The position numbers and the translations under genes are program-made. From positions 318,493 to 382,492 of the forward strand of contig KN832557.1 in NCBI GenBank assembly GCA_000827205.1: 64,000 nucleotides of DNA, read 5' to 3'. The notes beneath the pieces are model-generated. The model ran no database searches, was not told where the DNA came from, and worked only from the letters and a program-made list of their open reading frames with translations. This document shows, in pieces, positions 34,966-46,470 of the stretch. Position 1 is the stretch's first letter; each line of letters begins with the position of its first letter. The stretch comes from Plicaturopsis crispa FD-325 SS-3. Lineage: Eukaryota; Basidiomycota; Agaricomycetes; Amylocorticiales; Amylocorticiaceae.

Positions 34966-35253
34966 TTGTCTATGGAGTTATTTCACGGTCGTGCCAGCCC
35001 CATTAATATTGACATTGTCAGGAATAATCAGACCGCAGCGACAGCAATGTGCTACCTATTTACGCTATATATTGACAGAAACCCACAAGGCGGGCGTACG
35101 TATACATCGGCAGCAGCAGCTCTCCCAGTGGTCGGACTCCGCCAAAATTTCTTCACCTCGTCGCGTCGGTTGCTTACATAAGTCGATAGCAATAATCTGA
35201 ACTTGGACACCGACCACCACCTGCTTTCATCCTCCTGGACGTGTGTTCCCCCC

Positions 35254-38200
35254 ATGGTGCGCACTCCAACCAAAAGGGCTGCCGATAGGTCTCCAGACGA
35301 TGCGCGACCGTCGAAAAGACAAGCAACTTCGTCGCCGGAGGAGGGCGAAGTCGCCACACCGCCCCACGACTCTCATAGCTATTCTGCTAGACCACCCTCA
35401 CCGCCGAAGTTCGACAAGCCAAAAGTCAAGTTTCCGTTCAAGCGAAAAGCCGACGCCGATGTCAATGGTGCCAGTCACTCGTCCGCGAAGTTGGCAGATG
35501 CGAAAGTGGTGTATGAGCGGCCTGTGGAGGAGGAAGGGATATTCAGAGAAGTAGAACAATCACGCCACAGACACCGTCGTGCATCCGACTCCAGGAGTGC
35601 AAGGCCCTCGCATGACCACTACGAACCATCGTATTCGAGTAGTAGAGACCGCGACCGCGACTTGGACCGGAGGCGGCCTCCCAGAGCACCTGGCGCATGG
35701 GATGCTGGGCACTCCGGGAGTAGCAGATACTATGCACACCCTTACGATGACCGCGCGGAAAGGTCTAGACGGCATGACTATGATTACCCGCCGACGTCTA
35801 GTCGCACAGACCGTGACAGGGATCGCAGCTACGCCCGTGTTTCGCGTAGTCCTTCCGTCGAGCGTTCACGCTCTCCCGCTAGCCCTGCACCATCCGCACA
35901 GCGACGCAAGCACCGTCTCCCAGAAAACCACTCGCCTAATTTCTCACCCCCGACTCGAGACTATCAAATTGACCGCATACGTGACGACCGACGCCGAGAC
36001 GATCCTTGGGAACGCGACCGTTATCACGACCGTTCGGACGACAGATATGCGCGTGATGACGACAGGTCTAGAGGGCATTACTACCCACCGGAGCTACCGG
36101 CCTACCCACGTCAGGCACCAGCGGACGACCGTCATTACAGGCCTGGAGGTGACCCTGGACCTGCGCCTTCCCGCTACCACAGCCGCCGAGACGACTATGA
36201 GCGGCGCCCTGGTACTCACAGGGATGATAGATGGTCGAGACGTGAAGATGACCCAGCTGCTGTTCGACGTGACCTTGACCGCGATTTAGACAATTACAGA
36301 CCACGCTCCCCATCGCCTGCAGCACCTCCAACGAGCCCCCGTCATCATGCCCACACAGAACGCTCCCCTCCTCAACCACCGCGAATTCCTATTTCCTCAA
36401 CACCTCCGCCCCCTCCCCCTGCCTCTCCACCCCCACCCCCTCCTACAAACGAGTACGACGACGCGGCACTTCCTCGAGAGCATGCTGCCGTCTCTATTAG
36501 CATCCCTACAAAACGGCCTGGAGCGCCTCGAGACCCGCATTCACCGGCGCCGTTGTCATTGCCGTTGGATCTCGATCCAGGCAGCAGCCATCGTGGCCCC
36601 GAGGCTCCCCCACGCGACGAGAGTGCAGGTCCCAAACAACCAAGTTCCCAGCGTCGGAAACGGGAACCTGTGCAACGGTCGCGCGAGGAAGAGCTAAAGG
36701 CTTACGGTCGGATGTTTGAGGGATGCGGAAAGCAAAGCGACTACGAAGTTACGACGAAACTAGGCGAAGGAACTTTCGGGTGCGTCTCTCATCTACCATT
36801 AGGATTTGGTTTAGCTATTCGACACTTTGCTTATAATGTGATGCTGCCCTTAGAGAGGTACACAAAGCCATACAGAGGTCTACCAATCGTGCTGTGGCTC
36901 TCAAGCGTATCTTGATGCACAACGAGAAGGAAGGTATGCCTGTCACGGCGCTGCGAGAAATCAAGATCCTCAAAGCATTGGACCATCCATGTATTGTCAA
37001 CATCTTGGATATGTTTGTCGTTCGCAGTAAGTTGAACGCGTCCTGAATGCAGACGTACCCGCTTACGATCAAAATAGGCAAGGGCAAGGAGTCATCGCTC
37101 TCTGTTTACATGGTGTTCCCGTACATGGATCACGATCTTGCTGGTCTTCTTGAGAATGAGCGGGTCAAGTTACAGCCTAGTCACATCAAGCTTTACATGA
37201 AGCAACTACTCGAAGGCACAGAGTATATGCATAGGGTAGGCCTTCTTCTTCGCGATCTCCCTTGCTCGCCTATAATAATGATAAAACGCTCGCAGAATCA
37301 TATCCTGCATCGTGACATGAAGGCCGCCAACCTGCTCATTTCTAATACCGGAACCTTGCTAATTGCTGACTTCGGTCTCGCGCGCGCATATGACCCGAGC
37401 ATTGTGGTTGGCGATGGTACCGATCATAGAGGGAAAGACCGAAAGTATACGAACTGCGTCGTCACGAGATGGTACCGACCTCCAGAGCTCCTCATGGGGG
37501 CGCGGCAGTATGGCGGTGAAATAGATTTATGGGGTATAGGGTACGTTACATTCACGTTTCTCGAACCATGGCTAATACGTGAAACAGTTGCGTTCTGGGC
37601 GAGATGTTTTTCCGCAAGCCCATACTTCCCGGACAGTCCGACCTCGACCAGCTAGAGAAAATTTGGCAGTTATGCGGCACTCCCAATCAGCACAGCTGGC
37701 CGAACTACGATGCGCTGCCGGGCTGTGAGGGTGTGAAGCGTTTTAACAGTCACCCCAGGCGAATCAAACAGGTCTACGAAAGGTCCGCAGTTTTGGCTTG
37801 TCAGCTTCAGCGGATGCTTATCTCGTATTCGACTTTTGCAGCATTGGTCCAGAAACGTGTGACTTGTTGGAAAAGCTCTTGACATGCAACCCAAGAGAGC
37901 GTATCACAGCGTCACAAGCTCTTGACCATGATTACTTCTGGACGGACCCGCTACCTGCGGACCCCAAAATGTCAGTAACTGTATGACTGCCATTGTCCAC
38001 TCGTCTAATTACCATTGTGCAGACTGCCAACCTATGAGGCCTCTCACGAATTTGATAAACGTGGTCGCCGCCCTCCGATGCCACCCCCGGGGCCTGTGCC
38101 TCCGCCTGATGCACAATACCGACAACCACCCATGGCCCAACCGCCAATGTATTTCGGTCGTGGTCCGCCCCCTCGCGAAGCCTTCCGTACAGGCCCACCC

Positions 38201-38497
38201 TCGTCAGTGCCCCCGCCGGGGCTCGGTCTACCACCACCTTCGTTCTCAAATGGGCCTCCGGGGTACCCGCCAGGGCCCCACTATCCCCCTCGAGGCTACG
38301 GAGGTCCCCCGCCTCCGTCTATGCCTTATAGGCAAGGCCCACCTGGTGATCGCTGGGAGCCCTCCGGCCGAGCGCCCAATTTACCGCCACGCCCGTTGGG
38401 CATTCCGCCGCCCAGAGGCGGTGGGTATGGTGGTCGTGATCAGCGTGGTCCTCGCGGCGGTGGGACGAGCAACGCTGGAGAATTGCCTTACGGTTGA
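35254..38497 (+). CDS. BUR1: BUR1/CDK9-type cyclin-dependent kinase with RS-like N-terminus
   Basis: Transcription-elongation CDK that, with a T-type cyclin, phosphorylates RNA polymerase II and Spt5. The first about 470 residues (ATG 35254 onwards) form a disordered region dense in Arg, Asp, Ser, His and Tyr with SRSPS-type dipeptides, ending in a poly-Pro tract. The kinase domain starts at [13 protein letters not shown]. It shows the cyclin-binding helix [10 protein letters not shown] (a variant of PITALRE), [19 protein letters not shown], the T-loop end [16 protein letters not shown], and [19 protein letters not shown] with [18 protein letters not shown], all characteristic of the Cdk9/Bur1 group. 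A Pro/Gly-rich tail of about 150 residues ends the protein. The RS-like N-terminus recalls CDK12/13 more than yeast Bur1. Confidence 0.88.
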
Positions 38498-38821
38498 GAC
38501 TTAGATCTTGCTCGGGCGTGAGCAGTGCAGCCTGCTACTTGTCCCTTTTTTGGATCACCTTACTTTCATGGAGAAGTTATAATTTCTACTCTCAGTCTGA
38601 ATCAACCGCCGCTCGAATGCATTACAGTCGCTGTCATTGTCGTGTTCACTAGATGCTACTTGCATAACCTCACAGTACAATAATATAATCGTTGCTCGAC
38701 CGTCCCGTGTTGTTTTCTTGCCTTGGCGTATATCGCAAAGTACTCAAGACGATGATTCTTCTCAACCTGGACTGGGATGTCCTCGGAATGCCAATTCGCA
38801 GTTTGATCCGCCACCACCAAC
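38498..38821. other. Intergenic; promoter of the Nudix gene
   Basis: About 320 bp between the kinase stop and the Nudix start. No coding signal, TATA box or repeat was recognised. Confidence 0.4.
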
Positions 38822-39239
38822 ATGAGCTCAAGCTCACAACTTGACCAGGAGAATCTGCTCGAGGTCTTCAGCGGTGGTACAGCGGAATGGATGCATTTCG
38901 ACGACAGGAAATTATACACCAACGCGTTTATCTTTAAAGAGGATCAGGTACTTTCAACAATATGACGATCTACGCGGGAAATGGACACGATGATTCAACG
39001 GTTCATCTTTAGATCCTTCTGGGGTACAAGAAAAGAGGCTTTGGTATAGGCAAGTCAGTGTCTGAATCTGTCCTTCATATCCATGCCTAATGGTTATGAT
39101 AAAGGTACAACGGGTTTGGCGGAAAGGTAGATGCAGGAGAAACACCTGCCCAAGCCGCTGCGCGAGAACTTCATGCAAGTGACTGAAATCTCTCATACCA
39201 CTTCGTTACAAGAACTGACTTTCGTCCAGGAGGAAGCGG

Positions 39240-39474
39240 TGGACACGTCTCAGATGACCCTAGCACCTAAGCGTGGCGTGAACTCAAGGGAGCGCGACGA
39301 GCACGACGGACTATGAGCGAGAAATGATGATGATGATCAGAACTACAAAGCGTGACGGCCGTATATGCAAGTGAGACCCCGAACCCCCATATCCCTGACC
39401 TCTGGCACCCTCTATGTCGCGCTACTCTCTCTATCTGCCCTCTCTCCTAACTCCATGGATGGAGCCAAGCTCCA
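39240..39474 (-). repeat. Gypsy 3' LTR (left copy)
   Basis: 235 bp, bounded TG and CA on the plus strand, and matching the copy at 46236-46470 with no difference seen by eye. It is preceded by GCGG of the target duplication. Confidence 0.93.
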
Positions 39475-39526
39475 TGTGCCCCCCCACGTATCGCGACGTC
39501 CTCGGTGCGATCTCCTCGGTCCACGT

Positions 39527-42500
39527 TCACCTCCTCGGTCGAAGTACCATGCCATGCCCTATCCTTGCGGGCACGGGCGCGAATGCTTCGTCTTCGTCCT
39601 CCTCCTCGGACCCTTCCTCCTGGTCCTGGTCCTCTGCTTCGTGTTCCCAATCTCTATCAGGGTCCGGCTGCCCTCGCGCTGCCTCATCCACGTCCTCCTG
39701 CATCAAATCAGGACCTTCCTCGACATCTAGGTCTTCGAGTACGACACCCTCCTGTGCGAGTGCTAGCGCCGTTCCTTGACGTGGGACGAACGTGCGTAGA
39801 CGGCGTGCGTGGAACAGGCCCGCCCGTGGGACACCCTCTATCGAAACGAGTGTGTAGGAGTTGCGGACGCGGCTGACTACGATGTGCGGCTCGGACCATC
39901 TGGGAGCGAGCTTCCGCAGTGTCGAGAGGTTGAAATCCTGTGCCGTAGCGTAAATCTGTACAAGTTCGTTGTGACGAAATACAACTTCACCTGGAGACTG
40001 GGCGAGCACTCGTTTGTCGAATGCCCGCTTCCGCTTGTTAGCTTGAATCACTGTGAACTCGTATCCGTCCAGGCGTTGCTGCTCCGAGAACGATAGTTGT
40101 AAGTCAACGTCCTCCGCAGACGGGGCGACGTCGATGGTGTCGGCTGCTCGGGGCATTGTGTTAATGACGAGCCCGAGCATAAGCTCTTTCGGTGTATGGA
40201 GGAGGCCGGGCAGGATGCGGAGGTTGAGCCGTTCAATCATGTCGTCCCAATACTTGGGCCAGTTCCCGGGGATCTCCTTCTCTTTCACGTCCTTGTAATT
40301 GTCTTCGCCGAGGCCTGGACAACACAAGCGCTTCAGTCTGCCCAGAACGATTTTGTTCATACCTTCGACCAGGCCGTTGACGTATGCAGCGTACGCCGCG
40401 ACGACGACTCGCTTGATACCTTTCGAAGCGCAGTAGTCGTTCACGAGTGCGTTGTTGTAGTGCGACCCCCCGTCGGTCATGAACGTGTCGGGCGCTGTGA
40501 AGTTGCGGACGATGGTGCGAAGACCTTCGAGTGACGTCTTTGCGGTGCCGTGGGTTTTGTACCGATAGCCCCAGATGTGCTGGGAGTACACGTCGAGGAA
40601 CAGGCCGACGGTATGGTAGCCGCCGCTGCCGTCGGGGAGTGAGAGGTAATCTGCGACGACTAGCTCGAAGGGGTGACGGCGCGTGACTGGTTCCAGTAGA
40701 GAGTGTTGGTGCGTACTACCGAATCCTTTGCACCGTCCACAGTCCAGGATTACCTTTACCAACGACTGGTCCAGGAGCGGGCTCCAGTACTTCTTGAGCA
40801 GATTCTTCTTCATCGAGTCGCGCTGGAAGTGCAGGTGGCCGTGCTCTATGCGGCCCAGCTCTACCGCTTCTGCTTTGGATACGCACTCCCTGCGCGATTC
40901 AGCCCTCGGCGATTTCCCGTTCGCGATCTTCCACAATTTCCCATCCTCGATCATATAGCCCTCGGCGCGGTGGCGGGCGCGCTTTCGGGTGCGGACATCA
41001 GTCTCGGGGTCAAGATTGTGGATGGCGTCGATGACCTCGCGGAAAATGGGTTCGTCTTTGAGGCGCTGTCGGAGTGCTTCGATGTCTGGGCTGACAGTGG
41101 TCAAAAATATATCATGGACGAGACCTGATGCAACTTCCCAATCTTCGCCAACAGTCCAGTCGCTCCCATCTCCTTCCTTCCGTGTTTTGGCGTTGTCAAA
41201 TACACGGCTGAGGCCGTCGACGGGGTTGCTGATGCCGGGTCGGTGGCGCACGTCGCGTATGTCGTATGCGAGTATGCCATCTTTCCACCTAGCATGGTGA
41301 ACATTCAGATTATCGTTGCTCAGAAAACCACTTAGCGCTTCGCAGTCCGTCTCCAGCTCAACAGGATACCCCCAGATGTAGTTAGAGAACTTGTCCAGGC
41401 TGAACTTGATGGCTGCAAATTCGCTCAAGAATGGCTTGTAGTTTTCTTCGGAGTGGGAGGTGCGTTTGGACGCAAAGGCGATAGGGTGGAGACGCCTCAC
41501 TGATTTCCCGTTTGGGAGTACCGTAGTGAAATACTGTGATAAGGAACCCGCAAGGCCTTTCTTGCAGCCGTCGGTGGTCACGATGAATGGAGTGCCATCG
41601 AACTGCGGTGAGCGTAGGAATGGTGCGGACGTCATGGCAGCTTTGATGGCGAGGAAGGACTCCAAGTGCTCGTTGGTCCACAAGCCGCCGGCCAAGGACA
41701 AGTTGCGCAGTGCCCGCTGGTGGGCCTGCTTCCCTTTGCCTTTAGGTATCTCGGCACTACGTAGAAGGTCTGTCAGTGGTGCCGCTATCGTCCCGTAGTT
41801 CTCGCAGACGGATCGGTAGTATCCGGCCAGGTGTACGAAGCCTGATACACCTTTCATATCCGTTGGGACTTCCCAGTTCACGATCGCAGAAATTTTTGCG
41901 TTATCGGTAGAGATGCCATCGATGCTGACGACGTCTCCCGCAAACTTCGCCTCGGACGCGAAAAGGCATGTTTTGGATGCGGACAACGACAGGTCGGTGC
42001 TGCGTATGCGGGTGAGGAGTGTACGCAAATCTTTCATGTGAGTTTCGAAGACATCACCTGGCATTCCGCCGTCGTCAACGAACAACTGAATAAGAGTCCC
42101 GACTAGGTCTCCTAATGCTGCAGCGGTCATCTCCGAGAATCGTGACGGTGCGCCGGTCAAGCCAAAAGGCATGCGCAAGTACTTGAAGTAGCCGCGGCCT
42201 TCGACGTAGAAGCAGATGTACGGCTGATCTTCTTCGGCGATAGGGCACGCATAGAATCCTGAGGCAAAGTCGAACGTCGAGACCCAGCGGTGGCCCGCGA
42301 GGGCTTGCTGTTTGGCGCGTATGTCCCCTTGAGGCATCGGGGGGACTGTTGTGATGTTGTTGAGCGCGCGGAAACTCTGGCAGATACGCCATTTCTTCTG
42401 GTTCGGTGGTGGGTCGATGGGGTCGGGAAAATTCTCGCGGGGTGGTAGATCGCTCCGTGTTGGAAGGCCGTGTTCTGCGCACTGGTCGTTGACTCGGTGT

Positions 42501-44389
42501 CTCAGTTCGTTGATCGAGAGGCCCTTGGTCTGGTGGGATTTCTGTGCGAGAACCGTGTTTCCACAGAACTTCACGTCTTCTGCGGCGATCGGGGCGATGA
42601 TTCCCGCCTCAAGCATAGCGTCGACGTGTGAGAAAAAGTACTCTTGTTTTTCTCCGAACAGCGGTTGCTGGTGGACCTTCCATTTGAGCTTTGTGTTGGC
42701 CGGTAGGTTGAGGTGGTGTGTCGCTCCTTTGACCGGTTTGACCTCGCCGACTGAAAGTGCGAAACAGTCTGCGAATTCAGTAATCAGTTCGACAACCGTT
42801 ACGCGCTCTTCGTTTGTCAGGTCGTTTCCGATGTTTACTTCCTTCAGGATCTGCTCCACACGGGCTGCTTTGAATGGGTCCGTATGCCGGGTGAACACGG
42901 ACGGGTCCACCTTTGTCTGTATGTCTGGTAGGTCTGCAGTGTTTCGGTCCTCCCAGAAATCGTGCGGATCTGGTCCGGCGTCAACGAAGAACATCTCTGG
43001 TACTTCGTCTCTATCCGAGATGGATTCGACTGTTGCCCTGCGAGATAGTCGTTCGTGGTTGGGTTTCGGTTCCAGACACGCTTCCTCCGGATCCCCGTTG
43101 TCCTCGTCGTCGTCGATTTCTATCAGATCGGGCATATCGGTGTAAGTATCGATTATGTCTGCACTGATAGGGTTGCTCGAGTGGACTTCCCTCGCGGGGG
43201 AATTAATATCCCCCGTTTCGCTCTCGCGCAGTGCATTTTGCAGTGTCGCCTCCATTGCATCTTCTGCGTGAAACGGCAAGTTGTCATATCCTGTCGGATT
43301 TGGTTCCGCAGTCGCTGAGAAGTCGTCTATTTCAGTACGTTGTTCCTGCTCGTGTGAACAGGTTTCGGTGGAGACTTCCCTCGCGGGGGATATAGTAGTA
43401 TCCCCCGGCTCGTTCGTGCACGTTGCATTGAGCGTTCTCTCCTGGAAGATATCTTCGAGCTTGGCCTGCGTAGGGTGCGAGATTCGTGCGCGTGTTTGTA
43501 TCTCTTGTCCTTGGGTGTTAACTGGGTTCTCGTGATCTGGATACAGTAGATGAGGTGGGACTTCCCTCGTAGGGGGCACGACTCCCCCTACTGCATTTGC
43601 GCGCGTGCTTTCCTGAGGTTCCATCAGTTTCTCGGTTGGCGTTATCGGCACCCTTGTGAGTCTCTGCTGTGTGTATCCGTGCTTGTCACTACGTTCTTCC
43701 ACTTCAAAATGATATTTGTTTGAGACTCGCCTCGCAGGGAGCTTATGACTCCCCGAAAACGCTGTGCGCTGCTTGATATCTAGCGCGAGGTGCACATCGG
43801 CAGCCTCCGCAATTTGATCGCCAACTGTTCTCCCAATACAGTTGTCGATTGTGACAATTTTTCCCTCGTGTGGTAGCTCGATGCGATCATTGACGAAGTT
43901 GTGGGTACACGCCATCGCTCGTAGCATGGGCTTCCCAAAGAGCATACCCCATGAGCCGCCGCTCGGAAAGAGCTCGAACGCCCCTTGTGCTGGAACTCCG
44001 CCAAATTCGACGTGTCCGACCCACTGGCCAGATGAAGGTACGAGCACGCCATTCGCCATTCGCAGAACTCGGTGTGAGATGATCGGTGGTGATAGTCGTT
44101 CGCGGACTTTGTGGAAGAGGTCCTTGTCGATGGCGTTGATCATGGCGCCTGCATCTATCACTGCCCGAATTCGGACTATTTCCCCCTTTGGGCCGTGGAG
44201 TTTGACCTCCTGGACAAAGGGAAGGTCGGGTCGTGTTGCGATATTGCTTAGGGTGATTGGGTTATTCCCCACCGTATACAGGTCAGCTGCATCTATTTCT
44301 GAGAACTGTGTCTGTAATACATTCCGTGCATCAAGGATCGCTGGCAAACTCTTCAGTAAGACTCCTTGCCCGTGCTCGTGGGCCTGCAA
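39527..44389 (-). CDS. Gypsy pol region (protease, RT, RNase H, integrase)
   Basis: Long open frame of about 1,600 codons belonging to the element. Domains in order: an aspartic-protease-like segment (VIDAGAMINAID), a long variable linker with repeated REV-type motifs, reverse transcriptase (FDFASGFYACPI, YLRMPFGLTGAPSRF, FVDDGG), RNase H (FIVTTDGCKKG), the integrase zinc motif (HLHF, then CGRC) and the catalytic core (VVADYLSLPD, FMTDGGSHYN, LVEGMN). The order RT-RH-IN is Ty3/gypsy. No chromodomain was seen; the tail is acidic. The exact start was not resolved. Confidence 0.9.
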   Translation of the reverse strand: MQAHEHGQGVLLKSLPAILDARNVLQTQFSEIDAADLYTVGNNPITLSNIATRPDLPFVQEVKLHGPKGEIVRIRAVIDAGAMINAIDKDLFHKVRERLSPPIISHRVLRMANGVLVPSSGQWVGHVEFGGVPAQGAFELFPSGGSWGMLFGKPMLRAMACTHNFVNDRIELPHEGKIVTIDNCIGRTVGDQIAEAADVHLALDIKQRTAFSGSHKLPARRVSNKYHFEVEERSDKHGYTQQRLTRVPITPTEKLMEPQESTRANAVGGVVPPTREVPPHLLYPDHENPVNTQGQEIQTRARISHPTQAKLEDIFQERTLNATCTNEPGDTTISPAREVSTETCSHEQEQRTEIDDFSATAEPNPTGYDNLPFHAEDAMEATLQNALRESETGDINSPAREVHSSNPISADIIDTYTDMPDLIEIDDDEDNGDPEEACLEPKPNHERLSRRATVESISDRDEVPEMFFVDAGPDPHDFWEDRNTADLPDIQTKVDPSVFTRHTDPFKAARVEQILKEVNIGNDLTNEERVTVVELITEFADCFALSVGEVKPVKGATHHLNLPANTKLKWKVHQQPLFGEKQEYFFSHVDAMLEAGIIAPIAAEDVKFCGNTVLAQKSHQTKGLSINELRHRVNDQCAEHGLPTRSDLPPRENFPDPIDPPPNQKKWRICQSFRALNNITTVPPMPQGDIRAKQQALAGHRWVSTFDFASGFYACPIAEEDQPYICFYVEGRGYFKYLRMPFGLTGAPSRFSEMTAAALGDLVGTLIQLFVDDGGMPGDVFETHMKDLRTLLTRIRSTDLSLSASKTCLFASEAKFAGDVVSIDGISTDNAKISAIVNWEVPTDMKGVSGFVHLAGYYRSVCENYGTIAAPLTDLLRSAEIPKGKGKQAHQRALRNLSLAGGLWTNEHLESFLAIKAAMTSAPFLRSPQFDGTPFIVTTDGCKKGLAGSLSQYFTTVLPNGKSVRRLHPIAFASKRTSHSEENYKPFLSEFAAIKFSLDKFSNYIWGYPVELETDCEALSGFLSNDNLNVHHARWKDGILAYDIRDVRHRPGISNPVDGLSRVFDNAKTRKEGDGSDWTVGEDWEVASGLVHDIFLTTVSPDIEALRQRLKDEPIFREVIDAIHNLDPETDVRTRKRARHRAEGYMIEDGKLWKIANGKSPRAESRRECVSKAEAVELGRIEHGHLHFQRDSMKKNLLKKYWSPLLDQSLVKVILDCGRCKGFGSTHQHSLLEPVTRRHPFELVVADYLSLPDGSGGYHTVGLFLDVYSQHIWGYRYKTHGTAKTSLEGLRTIVRNFTAPDTFMTDGGSHYNNALVNDYCASKGIKRVVVAAYAAYVNGLVEGMNKIVLGRLKRLCCPGLGEDNYKDVKEKEIPGNWPKYWDDMIERLNLRILPGLLHTPKELMLGLVINTMPRAADTIDVAPSAEDVDLQLSFSEQQRLDGYEFTVIQANKRKRAFDKRVLAQSPGEVVFRHNELVQIYATAQDFNLSTLRKLAPRWSEPHIVVSRVRNSYTLVSIEGVPRAGLFHARRLRTFVPRQGTALALAQEGVVLEDLDVEEGPDLMQEDVDEAARGQPDPDRDWEHEAEDQDQEEGSEEEDEDEAFAPVPARIGHGMVLRPRR

Positions 44390-44499
44390 TGAAACGGTGG
44401 GGGCTATGATGGATGCGTCCTCGAGCAGCGCCGGACTGTGCTCGAGGACCGATGGGGAGAGGAGTGGTGTGAGATCGATACGGACCGCGCTGGTTTCAC

Positions 44500-46059
44500 C
44501 TAAACCGCCGGTCCGTCCGCTTTTCCCGAATCCTCATGGACCTCCGAGATATATGCACCTCCTCCCTCTCGTGGATCGTAGTACACCTCGGGTGGGTACC
44601 AAGATTCCGCTGTATTGACGTAGTTGACAGCGGCGGGTGGGTTCCTCGGGTTGAAGATGGTGTTGGCTATCATCCTCCACGTCTGCTCGTGCGCGGGGAC
44701 CTGGTACTGCTCGGTGCAGTTGCTGCGTATGTGGTAGGGTGTAGTCTTCCCACACTTCCAGCACTCCCGGGAGTTCACTGGGACGGTACCCGGTCGTAGT
44801 GGGTACGGACAGCGCTCGTCAGGTGTGCCGCCTGGGTTCCGAATTTCCCAGTCACGTATCTGTCCGTTGTAGCGTGCACGGCCGTCTGCCGTGTCCGGGA
44901 AGTGGTTGAGGCGGAATCGGATCGCGTCCGCTTGCCTCTCAAGGATAGGGCGATTGCGTGTGTCCCCTGCTCCTGACTGGGCTCGAGGGGGGGCTGTTAC
45001 GAACGGGTTCAGGGATTGGTAAGGCGCGCGCGGTGCGGCCGGTGATGCACGCGGTGCGCGATAAGGAGCAGGAGCGGTGTAGGGAGCGGCGGGAGCAGTG
45101 TATGAAGCAGTTGGCGGAGTGTTGATTGTCTGGCGCGCGAACGCTCGGGTGAGCGAGTCGACGTTCGGTGGCGCCGGCTGCGTGATACGGGCCGCTTCCT
45201 CTTGAGCCCAGAGGATCTCGCGTGGGGTGAGGTCAATCACGGCACTTGTGAACTCGAGCCATGTCTTCGTCTTCCGTGGGATGAGACCGCCGATGACGCG
45301 CGGCATGCGGTCGTGGACGTCAGGTACAAAGAAATTGTTAGTGTCGGGGATGGCGTTTGCGAGCTGTAGAACGTGCTCGGCCCATAGTACGTGGCCGTAT
45401 GCCGACCGGTTATCATCCACTATCCACCTCCCTACGTCCTCTTCTTTCAGCTTATAGTCGAGCAGATCCTGCCGCAGCTCTTCGGGTGTCCTTTTGTGCA
45501 CTTTTACCTTTGGCCACTTCACGTAAAACGCCTCCTTCACGGATGGCCACAGTGCCTTCGTTGATGGCTCGAGGTCGTCGAACCATGCCTCCGCTGGGCT
45601 GTCTGATTTGAGCGAGGACTCGAGCCGGGTCACCTTTGCGCTGTCGTCAAACCTGTTACCAAATGACGCCTCGATGCGTTTGATGAAGTCGCCGGGGTTC
45701 TCAGATTGGCGTCCGTCGCCCCAAAAGGACGCGGCGAGCGTGCTTCCGGACATGGCAGGTTCGTCGTCTGAGTCGGACAGATTGAGATTGTGTAGTTGTG
45801 GTTTTGAGGTCGGGGATGGGGAGCGGAACGGGAGTACGGTGGGGGCGTGGAAGGGTGACAGAGGTAATCCTGCGGTTCTTTGCGAGGAGTCGCTTAGCGA
45901 CTCTTTAGACGACTCGGATTCGGAGGAAGTTTCCGTTATGGTTTCTAGGGACGATACACTAGATGGGGTTCCAGGCGTCGATGGCGCTAGATCGATGAGC
46001 GCTGCTGGTCGGACTGCGAATCGTCCTCCGACGCGATAGGGAAGTGGTGGTAGCGGCAC
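44500..46059 (-). CDS. Gypsy gag region
   Basis: Open frame of about 500 codons upstream of pol. It has a Ser-rich N-terminal part, a capsid-like helical region (SFWGDGRQSENPGDFIKRIE, WFDDLEP, WPSVKEAFYVKWP) and a nucleocapsid-type zinc knuckle (CWKCGKTTPYHIRSNC). The exact start was not resolved. Confidence 0.85.
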   Translation of the reverse strand: MPLPPLPYRVGGRFAVRPAALIDLAPSTPGTPSSVSSLETITETSSESESSKESLSDSSQRTAGLPLSPFHAPTVLPFRSPSPTSKPQLHNLNLSDSDDEPAMSGSTLAASFWGDGRQSENPGDFIKRIEASFGNRFDDSAKVTRLESSLKSDSPAEAWFDDLEPSTKALWPSVKEAFYVKWPKVKVHKRTPEELRQDLLDYKLKEEDVGRWIVDDNRSAYGHVLWAEHVLQLANAIPDTNNFFVPDVHDRMPRVIGGLIPRKTKTWLEFTSAVIDLTPREILWAQEEAARITQPAPPNVDSLTRAFARQTINTPPTASYTAPAAPYTAPAPYRAPRASPAAPRAPYQSLNPFVTAPPRAQSGAGDTRNRPILERQADAIRFRLNHFPDTADGRARYNGQIRDWEIRNPGGTPDERCPYPLRPGTVPVNSRECWKCGKTTPYHIRSNCTEQYQVPAHEQTWRMIANTIFNPRNPPAAVNYVNTAESWYPPEVYYDPREGGGAYISEVHEDSGKADGPAV

Positions 46060-46117
46060 GGTGAATGAAATGGTGGGCAGATGGGATGGCGGAAGATGGA
46101 CAGACGGCAGACAGAGA

Positions 46118-46180
46118 GACGGACAGACGGACAGACGGACAGACGGACAGACGGATAGACAGACTGAGACAGACGGACGG
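46118..46180. repeat. Short tandem repeat inside the gypsy 5' leader
   Basis: About six units of GGACAGAC with slight variants lie between the 5' LTR and gag. It is a simple repeat within the untranslated leader of the element. Confidence 0.8.
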
Positions 46181-46235
46181 ATTCGAGGTTGCTGATACTG
46201 ACTGAGATGGGTTCAAAACGACTGTTGTCACCAGA

Positions 46236-46470
46236 TGGACACGTCTCAGATGACCCTAGCACCTAAGCGTGGCGTGAACTCAAGGGAGCGCGACGAGCAC
46301 GACGGACTATGAGCGAGAAATGATGATGATGATCAGAACTACAAAGCGTGACGGCCGTATATGCAAGTGAGACCCCGAACCCCCATATCCCTGACCTCTG
46401 GCACCCTCTATGTCGCGCTACTCTCTCTATCTGCCCTCTCTCCTAACTCCATGGATGGAGCCAAGCTCCA
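46236..46470 (-). repeat. Gypsy 5' LTR (right copy)
   Basis: 235 bp, the same length and apparently the same sequence as 39240-39474. It is followed by GCGG at 46471-46474, the second copy of the target duplication. Confidence 0.93.

Larger units (their letters stand above)
39240..46470 (-). mobile_element. Ty3/gypsy LTR retrotransposon, whole-looking
   Basis: A 7,231 bp element in minus orientation, bounded by two 235 bp LTRs that start TG and end CA and look identical by eye. A 4 bp target duplication (GCGG at 39236-39239 and 46471-46474) flanks it. Internal order is gag, then protease, reverse transcriptase, RNase H and integrase, which places it in Ty3/gypsy (Metaviridae). A primer-binding-site-like TGG segment lies just inside the 5' LTR (about 46222-46233, minus), and a polypurine tract lies beside the 3' LTR (about 39475-39489, minus). 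Both large reading frames are open, and no obvious break was noticed. Identical LTRs mean a very young insertion. It disrupts a host Nudix gene. Confidence 0.93.
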
